A stretch of DNA of 32,495 nt, from NCBI GenBank assembly GCA_021414065.1, contig JAIOPE010000052.1, positions 1 to 32,495 of the forward strand, given 5' to 3'. The stretch's first letter is position 1; every line of letters begins with the position of its first letter. A program made the translations under genes and the position numbers. Origin of the DNA: Planctomycetota bacterium. Lineage in GTDB: Bacteria > Planctomycetota > JAJSAM01 > JAJVHW01. Positions 23,765 to 32,105 of the stretch are shown here, piece after piece. The notes beneath the pieces were generated by a model that was not told where the DNA came from, searched no databases, and saw nothing but the letters and a program-made list of their open reading frames with translations.

Positions 23765-24481
23765 ATGACTGCACCGCGCCGTCGGCGCGTTCTGCTGAAG
23801 CTCTCCGGCGAGTCGCTCTCGGGCGCGGGTGAGCACGGATACTCGGCCAGCGCTTTGGCGGCGGTGGCGGGTGAGATCCGCGCCGCGGTGGACGCCGGAG
23901 TGGAACTCGCGATCGTCGTGGGGGGCGGCAACGTCTTCCGCGGCGCAGAACTCCGGGGCACTCCGGTCGGGCGCGACTCGGCCGACCGAATGGGCATGCT
24001 CGCGACGCTGATGAATGGACTCGCCCTGCGGGAGTCCTGCCGCGGCGCCGGACTCGCCGCCGAGATCCTCACCGGTCTCAGCGCGCCCGAGGTCGGAGAC
24101 ACGTTCACGCGTGAGCGCGCGGTGGCTGCGCTCACGCGTGGTGCCGTGCTCATCCTCGCGGGCGGGACTGGGCATCCGTACTTCACGACCGACACCGCAG
24201 CGGCGTTGCGCACCCTCGAGATCGGCGCCGACGCGCTGCTGAAGGCGACCAAGGTGGACGGCATCTACTCCGCCGACCCCGCGAAGGATGCGTCTGCGAC
24301 GCGGTACGAGACCGTCTCCTACGATGAGTGCCTTCGCAAGTCGCTCGGCGTGATGGATCAGGCCGCGTTCGCGCTCTGTCGCGATGAACATCTCGAGATC
24401 GTGGTCTTCGACATGAGCCCGCCGGGCCGGATACGGGCTGCCGCCCTCGGTGAGCGCGTCGGGACCCGGGTCGTGAGGTAA
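23765..24481 (+). CDS. pyrH: Uridylate kinase
   Basis: PyrH phosphorylates UMP to UDP and is allosterically controlled by GTP and UTP. The 238-residue product has RRVLLKLSGESLSG at the N-terminus. VVGGGNVFRG, DRMGMLATLMN, GGTGHPYFTTDTAA and KATKVDGIYSADP follow, all typical of the amino-acid-kinase fold. The usual Asn in GTGNP is His here. ATG 23765 follows the tsf stop by 10 nt with no clear ribosome site. Its location between tsf and frr is conserved in bacteria and supports the call. Confidence 0.97.
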   Translation: MTAPRRRRVLLKLSGESLSGAGEHGYSASALAAVAGEIRAAVDAGVELAIVVGGGNVFRGAELRGTPVGRDSADRMGMLATLMNGLALRESCRGAGLAAEILTGLSAPEVGDTFTRERAVAALTRGAVLILAGGTGHPYFTTDTAAALRTLEIGADALLKATKVDGIYSADPAKDASATRYETVSYDECLRKSLGVMDQAAFALCRDEHLEIVVFDMSPPGRIRAAALGERVGTRVVR

Positions 24482-24490
24482 ACTCCCCCC

Positions 24491-25048
24491 ATGCGCGACG
24501 AACTCCTGTTCGAGGCCGAAGAGAAGATGGAGAAGGCCGTGGACCACTTGGTCCACGCGTTCCGAGGCATCCGCACGGGGCGAGCCTCTCCGGGCCTCGT
24601 CGAGGGCATCCGCGTGGAGTTCTACGGTGCGCTCACGCCGTTGCCGCACATGGCGTCGATCTCGATCCCCGAGCCGCGGATGATCATGATCAAGCCGTTC
24701 GACGCGTCCAGCACGACGGAGGTGGTCAAGGCCATTCAGAAGTCGGAGCTCGGGATCACGCCGCAGAGCGACGGCAAGATCATCCGGCTCATCCTCCCTC
24801 CACTCTCCGAAGACCGCCGCAAGCAACTCTCGATGCTCGTCCGCGACAAGGCCGAGGAGGCGCGCGTCGCGATCCGGAACGTGCGGCGCGACGCCAACAA
24901 ACAGGCGAAGGCGGGGGCCGACGACGGGCAGCTTCCCAAGGACGACTACGACAAGTTGCTCGAGGAGATCGACGCGCTGACGAAGCAGTACGAGCGCAAA
25001 GTCGACGACGGCGTGACGAAGAAGCAGAAGGAGATCATGGAGGTCTGA
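24491..25048 (+). CDS. frr: Ribosome recycling factor
   Basis: RRF, with EF-G, splits the post-termination ribosome. The 185-residue product has the standard length. It shows AFRGIRTGRASPGLVEGIRV in helix 1, the small beta domain (YGALTPLPHMASISIPEPRM), and IRLILPPLSEDRRKQL. The long C-terminal helices carry ARVAIRNVRRDAN. ATG 24491 lies 9 nt after the pyrH stop; no good ribosome site is visible. Its stop codon is part of a long hairpin that likely ends the operon. Confidence 0.97.
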   Translation: MRDELLFEAEEKMEKAVDHLVHAFRGIRTGRASPGLVEGIRVEFYGALTPLPHMASISIPEPRMIMIKPFDASSTTEVVKAIQKSELGITPQSDGKIIRLILPPLSEDRRKQLSMLVRDKAEEARVAIRNVRRDANKQAKAGADDGQLPKDDYDKLLEEIDALTKQYERKVDDGVTKKQKEIMEV

Positions 25049-25093
25049 AAGGCCGAGACGGAACCGCTTCGCGCTTCCTTCTCAGCCTTTCAG
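25045..25093 (+). terminator. Long hairpin terminator overlapping the frr stop
   Basis: CTGAAAGGC (25045-25053), which contains the frr TGA, pairs perfectly with GCCTTTCAG (25085-25093). Inside it, GAGA pairs with TCTC and GGAA with TTCC, with single mismatches between, and a small GC-closed loop tops it. TTGTTG follows, giving a modest T-rich tail. Confidence 0.6.
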
Positions 25094-25173
25094 TTGTTGA
25101 GGACAGCCGGTGGACGCGCGTGAGTGCGTCACCTGCGCCACGCCGCGCGGGTCGAGCCGGTTACCGCCGGGCC

Positions 25174-25204
25174 TTGGCCGTTCAACTCAACGATCGTGTA
25201 GATA
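25174..25204 (+). promoter_or_regulatory. Possible promoter upstream of tRNA-Glu
   Basis: TTGGCC (25174-25179) and TAGATA (25199-25204) are 19 nt apart in the otherwise featureless 25094-25349 gap. The long spacing makes this tentative; it would give about 140 nt before the tRNA. Confidence 0.25.
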
Positions 25205-25349
25205 CCTCGCCAGGGCGTTCGTCACTGCCTCTGTGTGGGTGTTCGCCGGCAACAGTTTTCGGCACGCCCCCCAAAACTCCACCCTCGCTGATCCGCGCCG
25301 TAAGCTCGCGCCCCTCGCTCCGACCTCGATCTCTTCGCCGCATCCACGG

Positions 25350-25426
25350 GCCCCCATCGTCTAGCCCGGTCAGGACACCACCCTTTCAAGGTGGACACAC
25401 GGGTTCGAATCCCGTTGGGGGTACCA
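25350..25426 (+). tRNA. tRNA-Glu (anticodon UUC), CCA encoded
   Basis: A full cloverleaf of 77 nt including CCA. The acceptor stem is GCCCCCA/TGGGGGT with a G-U first pair, then discriminator A and CCA. The anticodon arm CCACC-CTTTCAA-GGTGG presents TTC. The T arm is ACGGG-TTCGAAT-CCCGT. The next coding start follows only 10 nt after CCA. Confidence 0.96.
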
Positions 25427-25435
25427 CTCGCTCTC

Positions 25436-26893
25436 ATGCCCGAGACCGCCCGCTCCGCCTCCTCGCGACTTGAGCCGCGGCTCTTCGTCGCGGCGCTGGT
25501 GCTCGCCGCGTTCGCGTTCCAAGGCACGCGCGGACTCTGGGAGACCGACGAGGGCCGCTACGCGGAGTGCGCGCGTGCGATGACCGCCTCCGGCGAGTGG
25601 CTCCTGCCGCGATTGCAGGGGCTGCCGCACCTGACGAAGCCGCCCGGCGCGTACTGGTTCATCGCCGCCGGGATCGAGATCCTCGGCCGGAACGAGTGGG
25701 GCGCGCGCCTGTTCCTCGGGATCGCGTTTGCCGTCGGCGCGTGGTGCGTGCGCGTGATCGGTCGCGGGCTCCTCGGCGATGCCGCCGGTGCCCGCGCCGG
25801 ATGGTGCTACCTGACGATGCTCTACCCGTTCGCTGCGGGGAACGTCATCACCACGGACACGTTCCTCGCCGCGACCGTACTCGGTTCGATCGCGTGCATC
25901 GTCGCCTCGTTCCGCGCGGCGCGGCCGGGATGGTGGCACGCCGGCGCGGCCGTGTGTCTCGCGGCGGCGATGTTCGTGAAAGGGCACGCCGCACTCCTCC
26001 CCTGGGCGGCATTCGTGATCGGCTGCGACCTTGCCCGACGGACGCTCTGCGCGACGCGCGCACCACTCACGGCCGGGCAGACGATCCGAGCCTACGCGCT
26101 TTTCGCCGCCGCGTTGGCGGCTGGCACGGCGTGGTACGTGTGGGCAGCGGTTCACGTGCCCGGGGCGTACGAGCACTTCACCGGACACGAGTTGAAGGGG
26201 CGATTCGTATCAGCCGGCGACCACAGCCCGAAGTCGTGGTGGTACTACTTGCTCGTCATTCTCGCGGCGTCGCTGCCGTGGTGGGCCGGCATCGTGCGTG
26301 GCATGCGGCGACTCGCCTTCGCCGGCCCGGGCCGCGTGCTCGTCGCGTGGGGCGGCATCACGTTCCTCGTCTTCGAACTGCTTCCGGGCAAGATGTTCCT
26401 CTACCTGCTTCCCTGCGCCGCGCCACTGGCGCTCTGGGCTGCCGTCGGCGCGAAGGACGAGATGTCGCCGTGGCCCATTCGGCCCCGGATGCTCGCGGCG
26501 TGGGGCGTCGTCCTGCTCACGTTGAAGGTGGGGCTCGGTTTTCACGCGGATCCGCGCGACATGCGCACCCTTGCCGGAGCTGTCCGCGGCGCCGGTGCGA
26601 GCGAAGCGTCGCCAGCGGTCCTGCTCTCGGGAAAGGACCTGCACGGGCTCGACTTCTACCTCGACGGCGCGGTCCGGAGAGTGACGACGATCGAGGTCTC
26701 GACGACGCGCTCCGACGTCACGCTGGAGCGCGCCGTCGCCGCGCGCGCCGTCGTCGGCGAACCCTGGATACTCGTCATCGAAGACGACCCGCCCGAGTGG
26801 ACCGCGGTCCGTCGCGTCCTCGGCGACCAGTTCGAGGTCGCGGCACGGCCGAAGTCGTATGCGGTCCTTCGGATCACACCTCGCCGCCGCTAG
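25436..26893 (+). CDS. ArnT/PMT-like lipid-linked glycosyltransferase
   Basis: A polytopic membrane glycosyltransferase of the GT-C type (ArnT/dolichyl-P-mannose transferase group), which moves a sugar from a polyprenyl phosphate to a lipid or protein outside the inner membrane. The 485-residue product has a first helix, then the loop TDEGRYAE (37-44) with the catalytic-type Asp/Glu. TKPPGAYW (67-74) and GARLF follow, the hallmark order of ArnT-like enzymes. About ten hydrophobic helices come next, with a soluble end from about 370. The acceptor is unknown; lipid A is possible given the nearby lpx genes. ATG 25436 is 10 nt after tRNA-Glu and has no Shine-Dalgarno; later starts would lose the first helix. 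Confidence 0.82.
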   Translation: MPETARSASSRLEPRLFVAALVLAAFAFQGTRGLWETDEGRYAECARAMTASGEWLLPRLQGLPHLTKPPGAYWFIAAGIEILGRNEWGARLFLGIAFAVGAWCVRVIGRGLLGDAAGARAGWCYLTMLYPFAAGNVITTDTFLAATVLGSIACIVASFRAARPGWWHAGAAVCLAAAMFVKGHAALLPWAAFVIGCDLARRTLCATRAPLTAGQTIRAYALFAAALAAGTAWYVWAAVHVPGAYEHFTGHELKGRFVSAGDHSPKSWWYYLLVILAASLPWWAGIVRGMRRLAFAGPGRVLVAWGGITFLVFELLPGKMFLYLLPCAAPLALWAAVGAKDEMSPWPIRPRMLAAWGVVLLTLKVGLGFHADPRDMRTLAGAVRGAGASEASPAVLLSGKDLHGLDFYLDGAVRRVTTIEVSTTRSDVTLERAVAARAVVGEPWILVIEDDPPEWTAVRRVLGDQFEVAARPKSYAVLRITPRRR

Positions 26894-26912
26894 TCGAGGA
26901 GACTCGGACCCC

Positions 26913-28115
26913 ATGAAACGCTCGCCTCTCGCCGTCCTCTTCCTCGTGGTCTTCATCGACCTGGTTGGCTTTGGGATCGTACTTCCGCTGCTCCCGCGCT
27001 ACGCCCGCGACTACCACGCCACCGGGTTCGAGCAGGGCATGCTGATGGCGTCGTTCTCCGCCATGCAGTTCCTCTTTGCGCCGGTCTGGGGGCGGTTGTC
27101 CGATCGGATTGGGCGCAGACCGGTGCTGATGATCGGGTTGTTCGGCTCGATCCTCGCCTACTCGATGTTCGCGGTCTCCGACTCGTACAGCATGCTCCTC
27201 GTGTCGCGCATCGCGGCGGGGCTCTTCGGCGCGACGATCGGGACGGCGCAGGCGTACATCGCCGACGTCACGCCGGAGAACGAGCGCGGCAAGGGCATGG
27301 CGCTCATCGGGGCGGCATTCGGAATCGGGTTCACGGTGGGCCCGGCCATCGGCGGCATCGCAGGCGAGCACCACGGCCAGCTCCCCGGTTGGATCGCCGC
27401 CGGGCTCTCACTCTTCGCGCTCGTCCTCGCATGGCGCGTGCTCCCTGAGCCGGAACGCCACGCGGCGCGCCGGGAGGGCGGCGGGCTCTTCGGCTTCGGG
27501 GGGCTCCGGCACGTCATCGCGACGCCGACTCTCCCACTCATCGTGGGGCTCCAGGTCTTTGCGACGCTCGTCTTCGCCACGTTCGAGAGCACGCTCTCGC
27601 TTCTCACGAAGGTCCGGTTCGACTACTCCGTGCGCGAGAACGGATACCTGTTCACGTTCGTCGGCGTCTGCCTTGTGATCGCGCAGGGTGCTGTCGTGCG
27701 CCGCATGATGCCAAGGGTGGGCGAGTTGAACTTCTGCGTCATGGGAACCGGCCTGCTCGCGGCCGGGCTCGTGGTCCTCGCCGGCGCGATGTCGCTCGCG
27801 GTCGTTCTGGGCGGGTTGACGCTCATCGTGTTCGGGTTCGCGATGATCACGCCGTCGCTTTCGAGCCTCCTCTCGCGCCGCTCTCCGCGCGAGATCCAAG
27901 GCGAAGTCCTCGGCATCAACCAGTCCGGCCTGTCCCTCGCCCGCATCGCCGGACCGCTCGCCGGCAACTGGCTCTTCGATCGCGGAACCCATCTGCCGGC
28001 CGCCGTCGGGGCCGGACTGATGGCCTTGTGTTTCCTCGCGGCCGGCGCCCTGCGCCGAAGCCCGTGGACCCCGTCGGCCACCGAGCCTTCGGCGGCATCG
28101 ACGCCGCCGGTGTAG
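26913..28115 (+). CDS. MFS transporter, TetA-like (DHA1 type)
   Basis: A 400-residue major facilitator with 12 predicted helices. DLVGFGIVLPLLPRYARDY opens helix 1, as in class TetA/DHA1 drug:H+ antiporters. Motif A GRLSDRIGRRP (60-70) joins helices 2 and 3. The helix-5 antiporter motif is close to AFGIGFTVGPAIGG. The substrate cannot be told from sequence. The start is ATG 26913, with GAGGAG (26896-26901) about 11 nt upstream; the longer frame from 26859 overlaps the glycosyltransferase. The gap of 19 nt suggests one operon with that gene. The stop TAG begins a TAGAGT just before tRNA-Lys. Confidence 0.88.
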   Translation: MKRSPLAVLFLVVFIDLVGFGIVLPLLPRYARDYHATGFEQGMLMASFSAMQFLFAPVWGRLSDRIGRRPVLMIGLFGSILAYSMFAVSDSYSMLLVSRIAAGLFGATIGTAQAYIADVTPENERGKGMALIGAAFGIGFTVGPAIGGIAGEHHGQLPGWIAAGLSLFALVLAWRVLPEPERHAARREGGGLFGFGGLRHVIATPTLPLIVGLQVFATLVFATFESTLSLLTKVRFDYSVRENGYLFTFVGVCLVIAQGAVVRRMMPRVGELNFCVMGTGLLAAGLVVLAGAMSLAVVLGGLTLIVFGFAMITPSLSSLLSRRSPREIQGEVLGINQSGLSLARIAGPLAGNWLFDRGTHLPAAVGAGLMALCFLAAGALRRSPWTPSATEPSAASTPPV

Positions 28116-28118
28116 AGT
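28113..28118 (+). promoter_or_regulatory. Possible -10 element for tRNA-Lys
   Basis: TAGAGT lies 18 nt before the tRNA, and its TAG is the stop codon of the MFS gene. No matching -35 is seen, so the tRNA may instead be read through from the upstream genes. Confidence 0.25.
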
Positions 28119-28136
28119 CGGCATCTTCGCCCCGGT

Positions 28137-28213
28137 GGGGGCATAGCTCAGTCGGTCAGAGCAGCTGACTTTTAATCAGCGGGTCGTGGGTTCGATCCCC
28201 ACTGCCCCCACCA
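28137..28213 (+). tRNA. tRNA-Lys (anticodon UUU), CCA encoded
   Basis: A full cloverleaf of 77 nt including CCA. The acceptor stem is GGGGGCA/TGCCCCC, with discriminator A and CCA. The D arm lies in TAGCTCAGTCGGTCAGAGCA. The anticodon arm GCTGA-CTTTTAA-TCAGC presents TTT, and the T arm is GTGGG-TTCGATC-CCCAC. Confidence 0.97.
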
Positions 28214-28241
28214 CACGCGGGTCCCGTCGGCACATCCGGTC

Positions 28242-29117
28242 TCAGCGGACGCGCGAGCCGATGTAGATGAGGTACGGGCTGCACAACGCGGACTCTGCGC
28301 CGCGGGACCCGAGGCAGAGCCGGAATGCCGCGTTCAGGCCGAGCTGGGCGTTCATGAGCGCGCCCATGAGCGCCGCGCGCGGACCGCTCGTGCGATCGCT
28401 CCCGCAGACGTGAACGCGGAAGGTCCCGATGTTGCCGCAGTGCAACTCCCTGAGCCCGTCGCGATCGAATAGCGACGCGAAAGCGCGGCGTTCCATGATG
28501 GCCAGGTTGTGCAACGGGATCACGCCCGGGTTGAACACGCGGAACAGAGCGCCAGGTAGGCCCACAAGTTTCGGAATGCTCACGACGAGACGGCCACCCG
28601 GCTTCACGAGCCGGACGTGCGCGTCGATCACGCGGTGCATGTCCGTGAAGTGCTCGATGAACCCGCGCGAGACGACCAGGTCGTACGCACCCTCGTGTGC
28701 GGCCAGGAACTCCTCGGAGAGCGCGTCGGCGTGGAAGACGTGCGCCGGATCGATTCCGGCGGCGATGAAGTTGGCGCGGTTGAGCGCCGCGCCCGGGGCG
28801 GAGTACTCGACGCCGTACGGGTCGTACCCGAATGTGCGGTGGAGGCGGATCGTCGTCGTTCCGGGGGCGCTTCCGATCTCGATGGCCTTCCGCCCGGTGC
28901 CGCGAGCTAGGTGTTCGGCGAAGAGTACGTCCCACTCGAGGTAGTCCGCGTAGTCACGCCGCAACTCGCGAAACCGGTCGCGAAGCCCGACGCCGTGCGT
29001 GCGAGGCGTCGTTCGCGGGGCCGTCTGCGGGGCCGCCTGCGAAACGGGATTCGCCGGTGCGCGCGGGAAGCCGGTCCAGACCGAGTCCCAGTCGGAGAGA
29101 CTCGTCAGTCGCTCCAT
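28242..29117 (-). CDS. Class I SAM-dependent methyltransferase
   Basis: A 291-residue enzyme of the Methyltransf_11/25 type. A short N-terminal part ([11 protein letters not shown]) resembles the opening of methyltransferases in polysaccharide clusters. Motif I is EIGSAPG (80-86), followed by YGVEYS, the acidic end of strand 2. [12 protein letters not shown] forms motif II/III and [13 protein letters not shown] the strand-5 region. The end has a helical cap. The substrate is unknown. ATG 29117 is preceded on the minus strand by AGGAG; the frame opens further upstream to 29321 with no ribosome site and untypical sequence. It is a single gene, convergent with tRNA-Lys and divergent from fumC. 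Confidence 0.85.
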   Translation of the reverse strand: MERLTSLSDWDSVWTGFPRAPANPVSQAAPQTAPRTTPRTHGVGLRDRFRELRRDYADYLEWDVLFAEHLARGTGRKAIEIGSAPGTTTIRLHRTFGYDPYGVEYSAPGAALNRANFIAAGIDPAHVFHADALSEEFLAAHEGAYDLVVSRGFIEHFTDMHRVIDAHVRLVKPGGRLVVSIPKLVGLPGALFRVFNPGVIPLHNLAIMERRAFASLFDRDGLRELHCGNIGTFRVHVCGSDRTSGPRAALMGALMNAQLGLNAAFRLCLGSRGAESALCSPYLIYIGSRVR

Positions 29118-29495
29118 CGGGAACTCCTCGTGCAGTTGCGCAAGGTGCCGATCGGAGGCCGCGGGCGAGCGGCGGAGCGCTGCGGTCGGGACGGAAGCCG
29201 TCGCGGCCCTCGCGCAACGTGTGGGAGCGGGTCGGTTGCCATGTCTGGTTTGAGAACGCTGGTCTCTCGATCTGAGAATTGTGTTGCCAGTCTCGACAAA
29301 CTTTGGAGTCACCCCTGCCACTTCCCGGAATCCGCACCGTTCGGTTGCATCCGATCACTGGCCCTGCGTGACGTGGGTCGCCGCGACCTTCGATCACGAT
29401 CCCAAGCCCTTGCGACTCCGTGGAGGGTCCGCGGCGTGCCGCTAACCTCGCGCGTGATCGACTCCTCGACGACGCGAACACTCCGGAGGACCGCC
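29118..29495. other. Intergenic region between divergent methyltransferase and fumC genes
   Basis: No gene is seen. It has a locally AT-richer patch (about 29245-29310). A plus-strand pair TTGAGA (29250-29255) and GAGAAT (29274-29279), 18 nt apart, could be a promoter with a long leader. TAACCT (29443-29448) lies in GCTAACCTCGCGC about 50 nt before fumC. GGAGGA (29485-29490) is the fumC ribosome site. I see no clear operator. Confidence 0.4.
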
Positions 29496-30887
29496 ATGAA
29501 GACCCGCACCGAGACAGACACGATGGGACCGATGGAGGTCCCGGCCGACCGCTACTGGGGCGCGCAGACAGCGCGGTCCATGCACCACTTCAAGATCGGT
29601 GGGGAGCGATTCCCGCGCGAGGTCGTGCGCGCGCTCGGGCTCGTGAAGAAGTCGTGCGCTCTCGTGAACATGGACCTCGGAGAGCTGAAGCCCGACATCG
29701 GGGCGCTCGTCGTGGCGGCGGCCGACGAAGTGATCGACGGGAAGCTGGACGAGCACTTCCCGCTCGTCGTCTGGCAGACGGGCAGCGGCACGCAGACGAA
29801 CATGAACGCGAACGAGGTGATCTCGAACCGCGCGATCGAGATGGCGGGCGGCGTGATGGGCTCGAAGAAGCCCGTACACCCGAACGATCACGTGAACCGC
29901 GGGCAGTCATCGAACGACAGCTTCCCCACGGTCATGCACGTGGCGGTCGCTGAGCAGTGCGTGAAGCGCCTCGTCCCGGCGTTGCGCCACCTCGCCGACG
30001 CGCTGCAGGTGAAGTCGGACGCGTTCGCCGACATCGTGAAAATCGGTCGAACGCACCTGCAAGACGCCACGCCGCTGACGCTCGGGCAGGAGTTCTCCGG
30101 CTACGTGGCGCAGGTGCGGCAGGGTATCGCCGCGATCGAGGCTGCGCTTCCGCGCGTGTTCGAACTCGCCCTCGGCGGGACAGCCGTCGGCACCGGGCTG
30201 AACGCACACCCGGAACTCGCGACGCGCTTCGCGACCAAGATCTCTGAGCTGACAGGCCTTCCGTTCGTCACGGCGCCGAACAAGTTCCAGGCTCTCACGG
30301 GTCACGAACCCCTCGTCGCTCTCCAGGGCGCGCTGAACGCCACGGCGGCGGGGCTCAACAAGATCGCGAACGACGTGCGCTGGCTCTCGTCCGGGCCGCG
30401 CTGCGGCATCGGCGAACTGGTCATCCCGGAGAACGAACCGGGCAGTTCGATCATGCCGGGCAAGGTGAACCCCACGCAGTGCGAGGCGATGACGATGGTC
30501 TGTGCCCAAGTCGCCGGCAACTCCGTTGCGGTCCAGATCGGCGCCATGAGCGGCAACTTCGAGCTGAACGTGTTCAAGCCGCTCATCGTCCACAACGTTC
30601 TGCAGTCGGTCCGGCTGCTCGCGGACGCGTCGGACTCCTTCGTGGAGCACTGCGTCGAGGGCATCGAGGCGAACCGCAAGCGGATCGACGACAATCTCCG
30701 CAACAGTCTGATGCTCGTGACCGCGCTGAACCCGCACATCGGATACGACAAGGCAGCGCAGATCGCGAAGAAGGCGCACAAGGAGGGCACCACCCTCAAG
30801 CAGGCGGCCGCCTCGCTCGGCTACGTGAAAGAAGAGGACTTCGACCGGCTCGTGCGTCCCGAGGACATGATCCACGCGGGTGGGTAG
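29496..30887 (+). CDS. fumC: Class II fumarate hydratase (fumarase C)
   Basis: FumC reversibly hydrates fumarate to malate in the TCA cycle and needs no iron-sulfur cluster. The 463-residue product is the usual size. It opens with [53 protein letters not shown] and [17 protein letters not shown] follow. The superfamily signature [15 protein letters not shown] starts at G316, with the catalytic loop serine at S318. The short C-terminal domain is complete. GGAGGA is 5 nt before ATG 29496; the frame runs back to 28911 but would overlap the divergent gene. It stands alone and ends in a two-way hairpin. Confidence 0.97.
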   Translation: MKTRTETDTMGPMEVPADRYWGAQTARSMHHFKIGGERFPREVVRALGLVKKSCALVNMDLGELKPDIGALVVAAADEVIDGKLDEHFPLVVWQTGSGTQTNMNANEVISNRAIEMAGGVMGSKKPVHPNDHVNRGQSSNDSFPTVMHVAVAEQCVKRLVPALRHLADALQVKSDAFADIVKIGRTHLQDATPLTLGQEFSGYVAQVRQGIAAIEAALPRVFELALGGTAVGTGLNAHPELATRFATKISELTGLPFVTAPNKFQALTGHEPLVALQGALNATAAGLNKIANDVRWLSSGPRCGIGELVIPENEPGSSIMPGKVNPTQCEAMTMVCAQVAGNSVAVQIGAMSGNFELNVFKPLIVHNVLQSVRLLADASDSFVEHCVEGIEANRKRIDDNLRNSLMLVTALNPHIGYDKAAQIAKKAHKEGTTLKQAAASLGYVKEEDFDRLVRPEDMIHAGG

Positions 30888-30908
30888 GAGCCGAGCAGCC
30901 GTGACGGC

Positions 30909-30935
30909 GCGTCCGGCGATCAACTCGCCGGACGC
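30909..30935. terminator. Perfect two-way hairpin between fumC and MFS genes
   Basis: GCGTCCGGCGA (30909-30919) and TCGCCGGACGC (30925-30935) form an 11-bp perfect stem with a 5-nt loop. It sits 21 nt after the fumC stop and contains, in its loop, the stop codon of the convergent MFS gene. There is no T run. Confidence 0.55.
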
Positions 30936-32095
30936 ACGCGGACGATCGTCGTGAGCATTGCGGTTGCGGCCAGCGCGATGGCGGCCCCGGTGACGAAGGC
31001 GGCGCCGGGGCCGGCGGCGTCCCAGAGGAAGCCGAAGAGGAGCGACGCCGGCAGCGCCGCCACGCCGAGCGACAGGTTGTACCAACCATACGCCGCGCCG
31101 CGCCGGTCGGCGGGGACCAGGTCCGCCACGAGTGCCTTCTCCGCCGGCTCGGTGAGACCGTGGAAGACGCCGTACGCGCCGAAGAGCGCCCAGACCTGCC
31201 ACGGTGACGTCGCGTAGGCGAATCCTGAGTAGACCGCGGCGTAGGCGATCCAGCCGGCCGCGATGAGCGGCTTGCGCCCGACACGGTCCGAGAGCGCGCC
31301 GCCGGGCCCGCTCATCGCCGACTTCACGACGTGGAGGACCACCCAGAGCAGCGGAGCCATCGCCACGGGGACTCCGAGGGTTGACGCGCGAAGCAGAAGG
31401 AATGCGTCGCTCGAGTTGCCGAGCGTGAAGAGCGCAATGACGCCGAGGAACCGCACGAACGTGCCGTCGAGCGCGGAGAACGCTCCGAGGCGCTTCGCGG
31501 AAGCCGTTGCACGCGGCGGTTCACGTACGCCGAAAACGAGCGTCAGCACCGCGAGTGCGCCCGGGATGACGGAGAGCAGGAACACGGTCCGGTAGTCCAC
31601 GCCACCCCAGCGGAGCAGTGCGATCGCGATGAGCGGGCCGACTACGGCGCCGGCATGGTCTGCAGCGCGGTGCGCTCCGAAGGCGCGCCCGCGGATCGCG
31701 GGGTCCACCGAGTCCGCGAGGAGTGCGTCGCGCGGCGCGGTGCGCAGGCCCTTGCCGGTCCGGTCCGTGAGCCGCACGGCCAGCACGTGTGATGCGGTCG
31801 AAGCGAAGGCGACGAATGGGCGTGCAAGTGCCGCGAGTGCGTAGCCGGCGACCACGAGGGGCTTGCGGCGGGGCAGTCGATCGGACCACCATCCGCCCAC
31901 CATCTTCACGAGCGCGGCGGTCGTCTCGGCGGCTCCCTCGATGAGTCCGAGCACCGCCGCGCCCCCGCCGAGAACCGTCGTCACGAAGAACGGCAGGAGC
32001 GGGTAGACCATCTCGCTGGAGACATCGGCGAAGAAGCTGACGGCGGCCAGCGCGCGGACGTTCGGCGGGAGCGGCGCTTTGGCTGGCTTGGGCAT
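30920..32095 (-). CDS. MFS transporter
   Basis: A 391-residue major facilitator with 12 predicted helices. The first has NVRALAAVSFFADVSSEMVY, an opening seen in a group of uncharacterised planctomycete and proteobacterial MFS proteins. Motif A is near GGWWSDRLPRRKP (about 67-79). LTDRTGKGLRTAPRDALLAD (109-128) is the loop typical of this group, and a second half-repeat (GGALSDRVGRKPL) follows. The substrate is unknown. It differs from the TetA-like MFS upstream. The stop lies inside a hairpin loop. It is 10 nt after the hydrolase gene on the same strand, so the two are likely one operon; there is no clear ribosome site. Confidence 0.87.
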   Translation of the reverse strand: MPKPAKAPLPPNVRALAAVSFFADVSSEMVYPLLPFFVTTVLGGGAAVLGLIEGAAETTAALVKMVGGWWSDRLPRRKPLVVAGYALAALARPFVAFASTASHVLAVRLTDRTGKGLRTAPRDALLADSVDPAIRGRAFGAHRAADHAGAVVGPLIAIALLRWGGVDYRTVFLLSVIPGALAVLTLVFGVREPPRATASAKRLGAFSALDGTFVRFLGVIALFTLGNSSDAFLLLRASTLGVPVAMAPLLWVVLHVVKSAMSGPGGALSDRVGRKPLIAAGWIAYAAVYSGFAYATSPWQVWALFGAYGVFHGLTEPAEKALVADLVPADRRGAAYGWYNLSLGVAALPASLLFGFLWDAAGPGAAFVTGAAIALAATAMLTTIVRVRPAS

Positions 32096-32105
32096 CGTCG
32101 AGCCG

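Noticed and set aside
25350..25426. tRNA-Glu as an integration site for a mobile element
   Set aside because: No integrase, no second copy of the tRNA 3' end, and ordinary genes on both sides.
25110..25473. Small open frames between frr and the glycosyltransferase
   Set aside because: They run through tRNA-Glu and show no family features.
28911..29495. N-terminal extension of fumC to 28911
   Set aside because: It would overlap the divergent methyltransferase. ATG 29496 has a strong ribosome site and gives the normal fumarase N-terminus.
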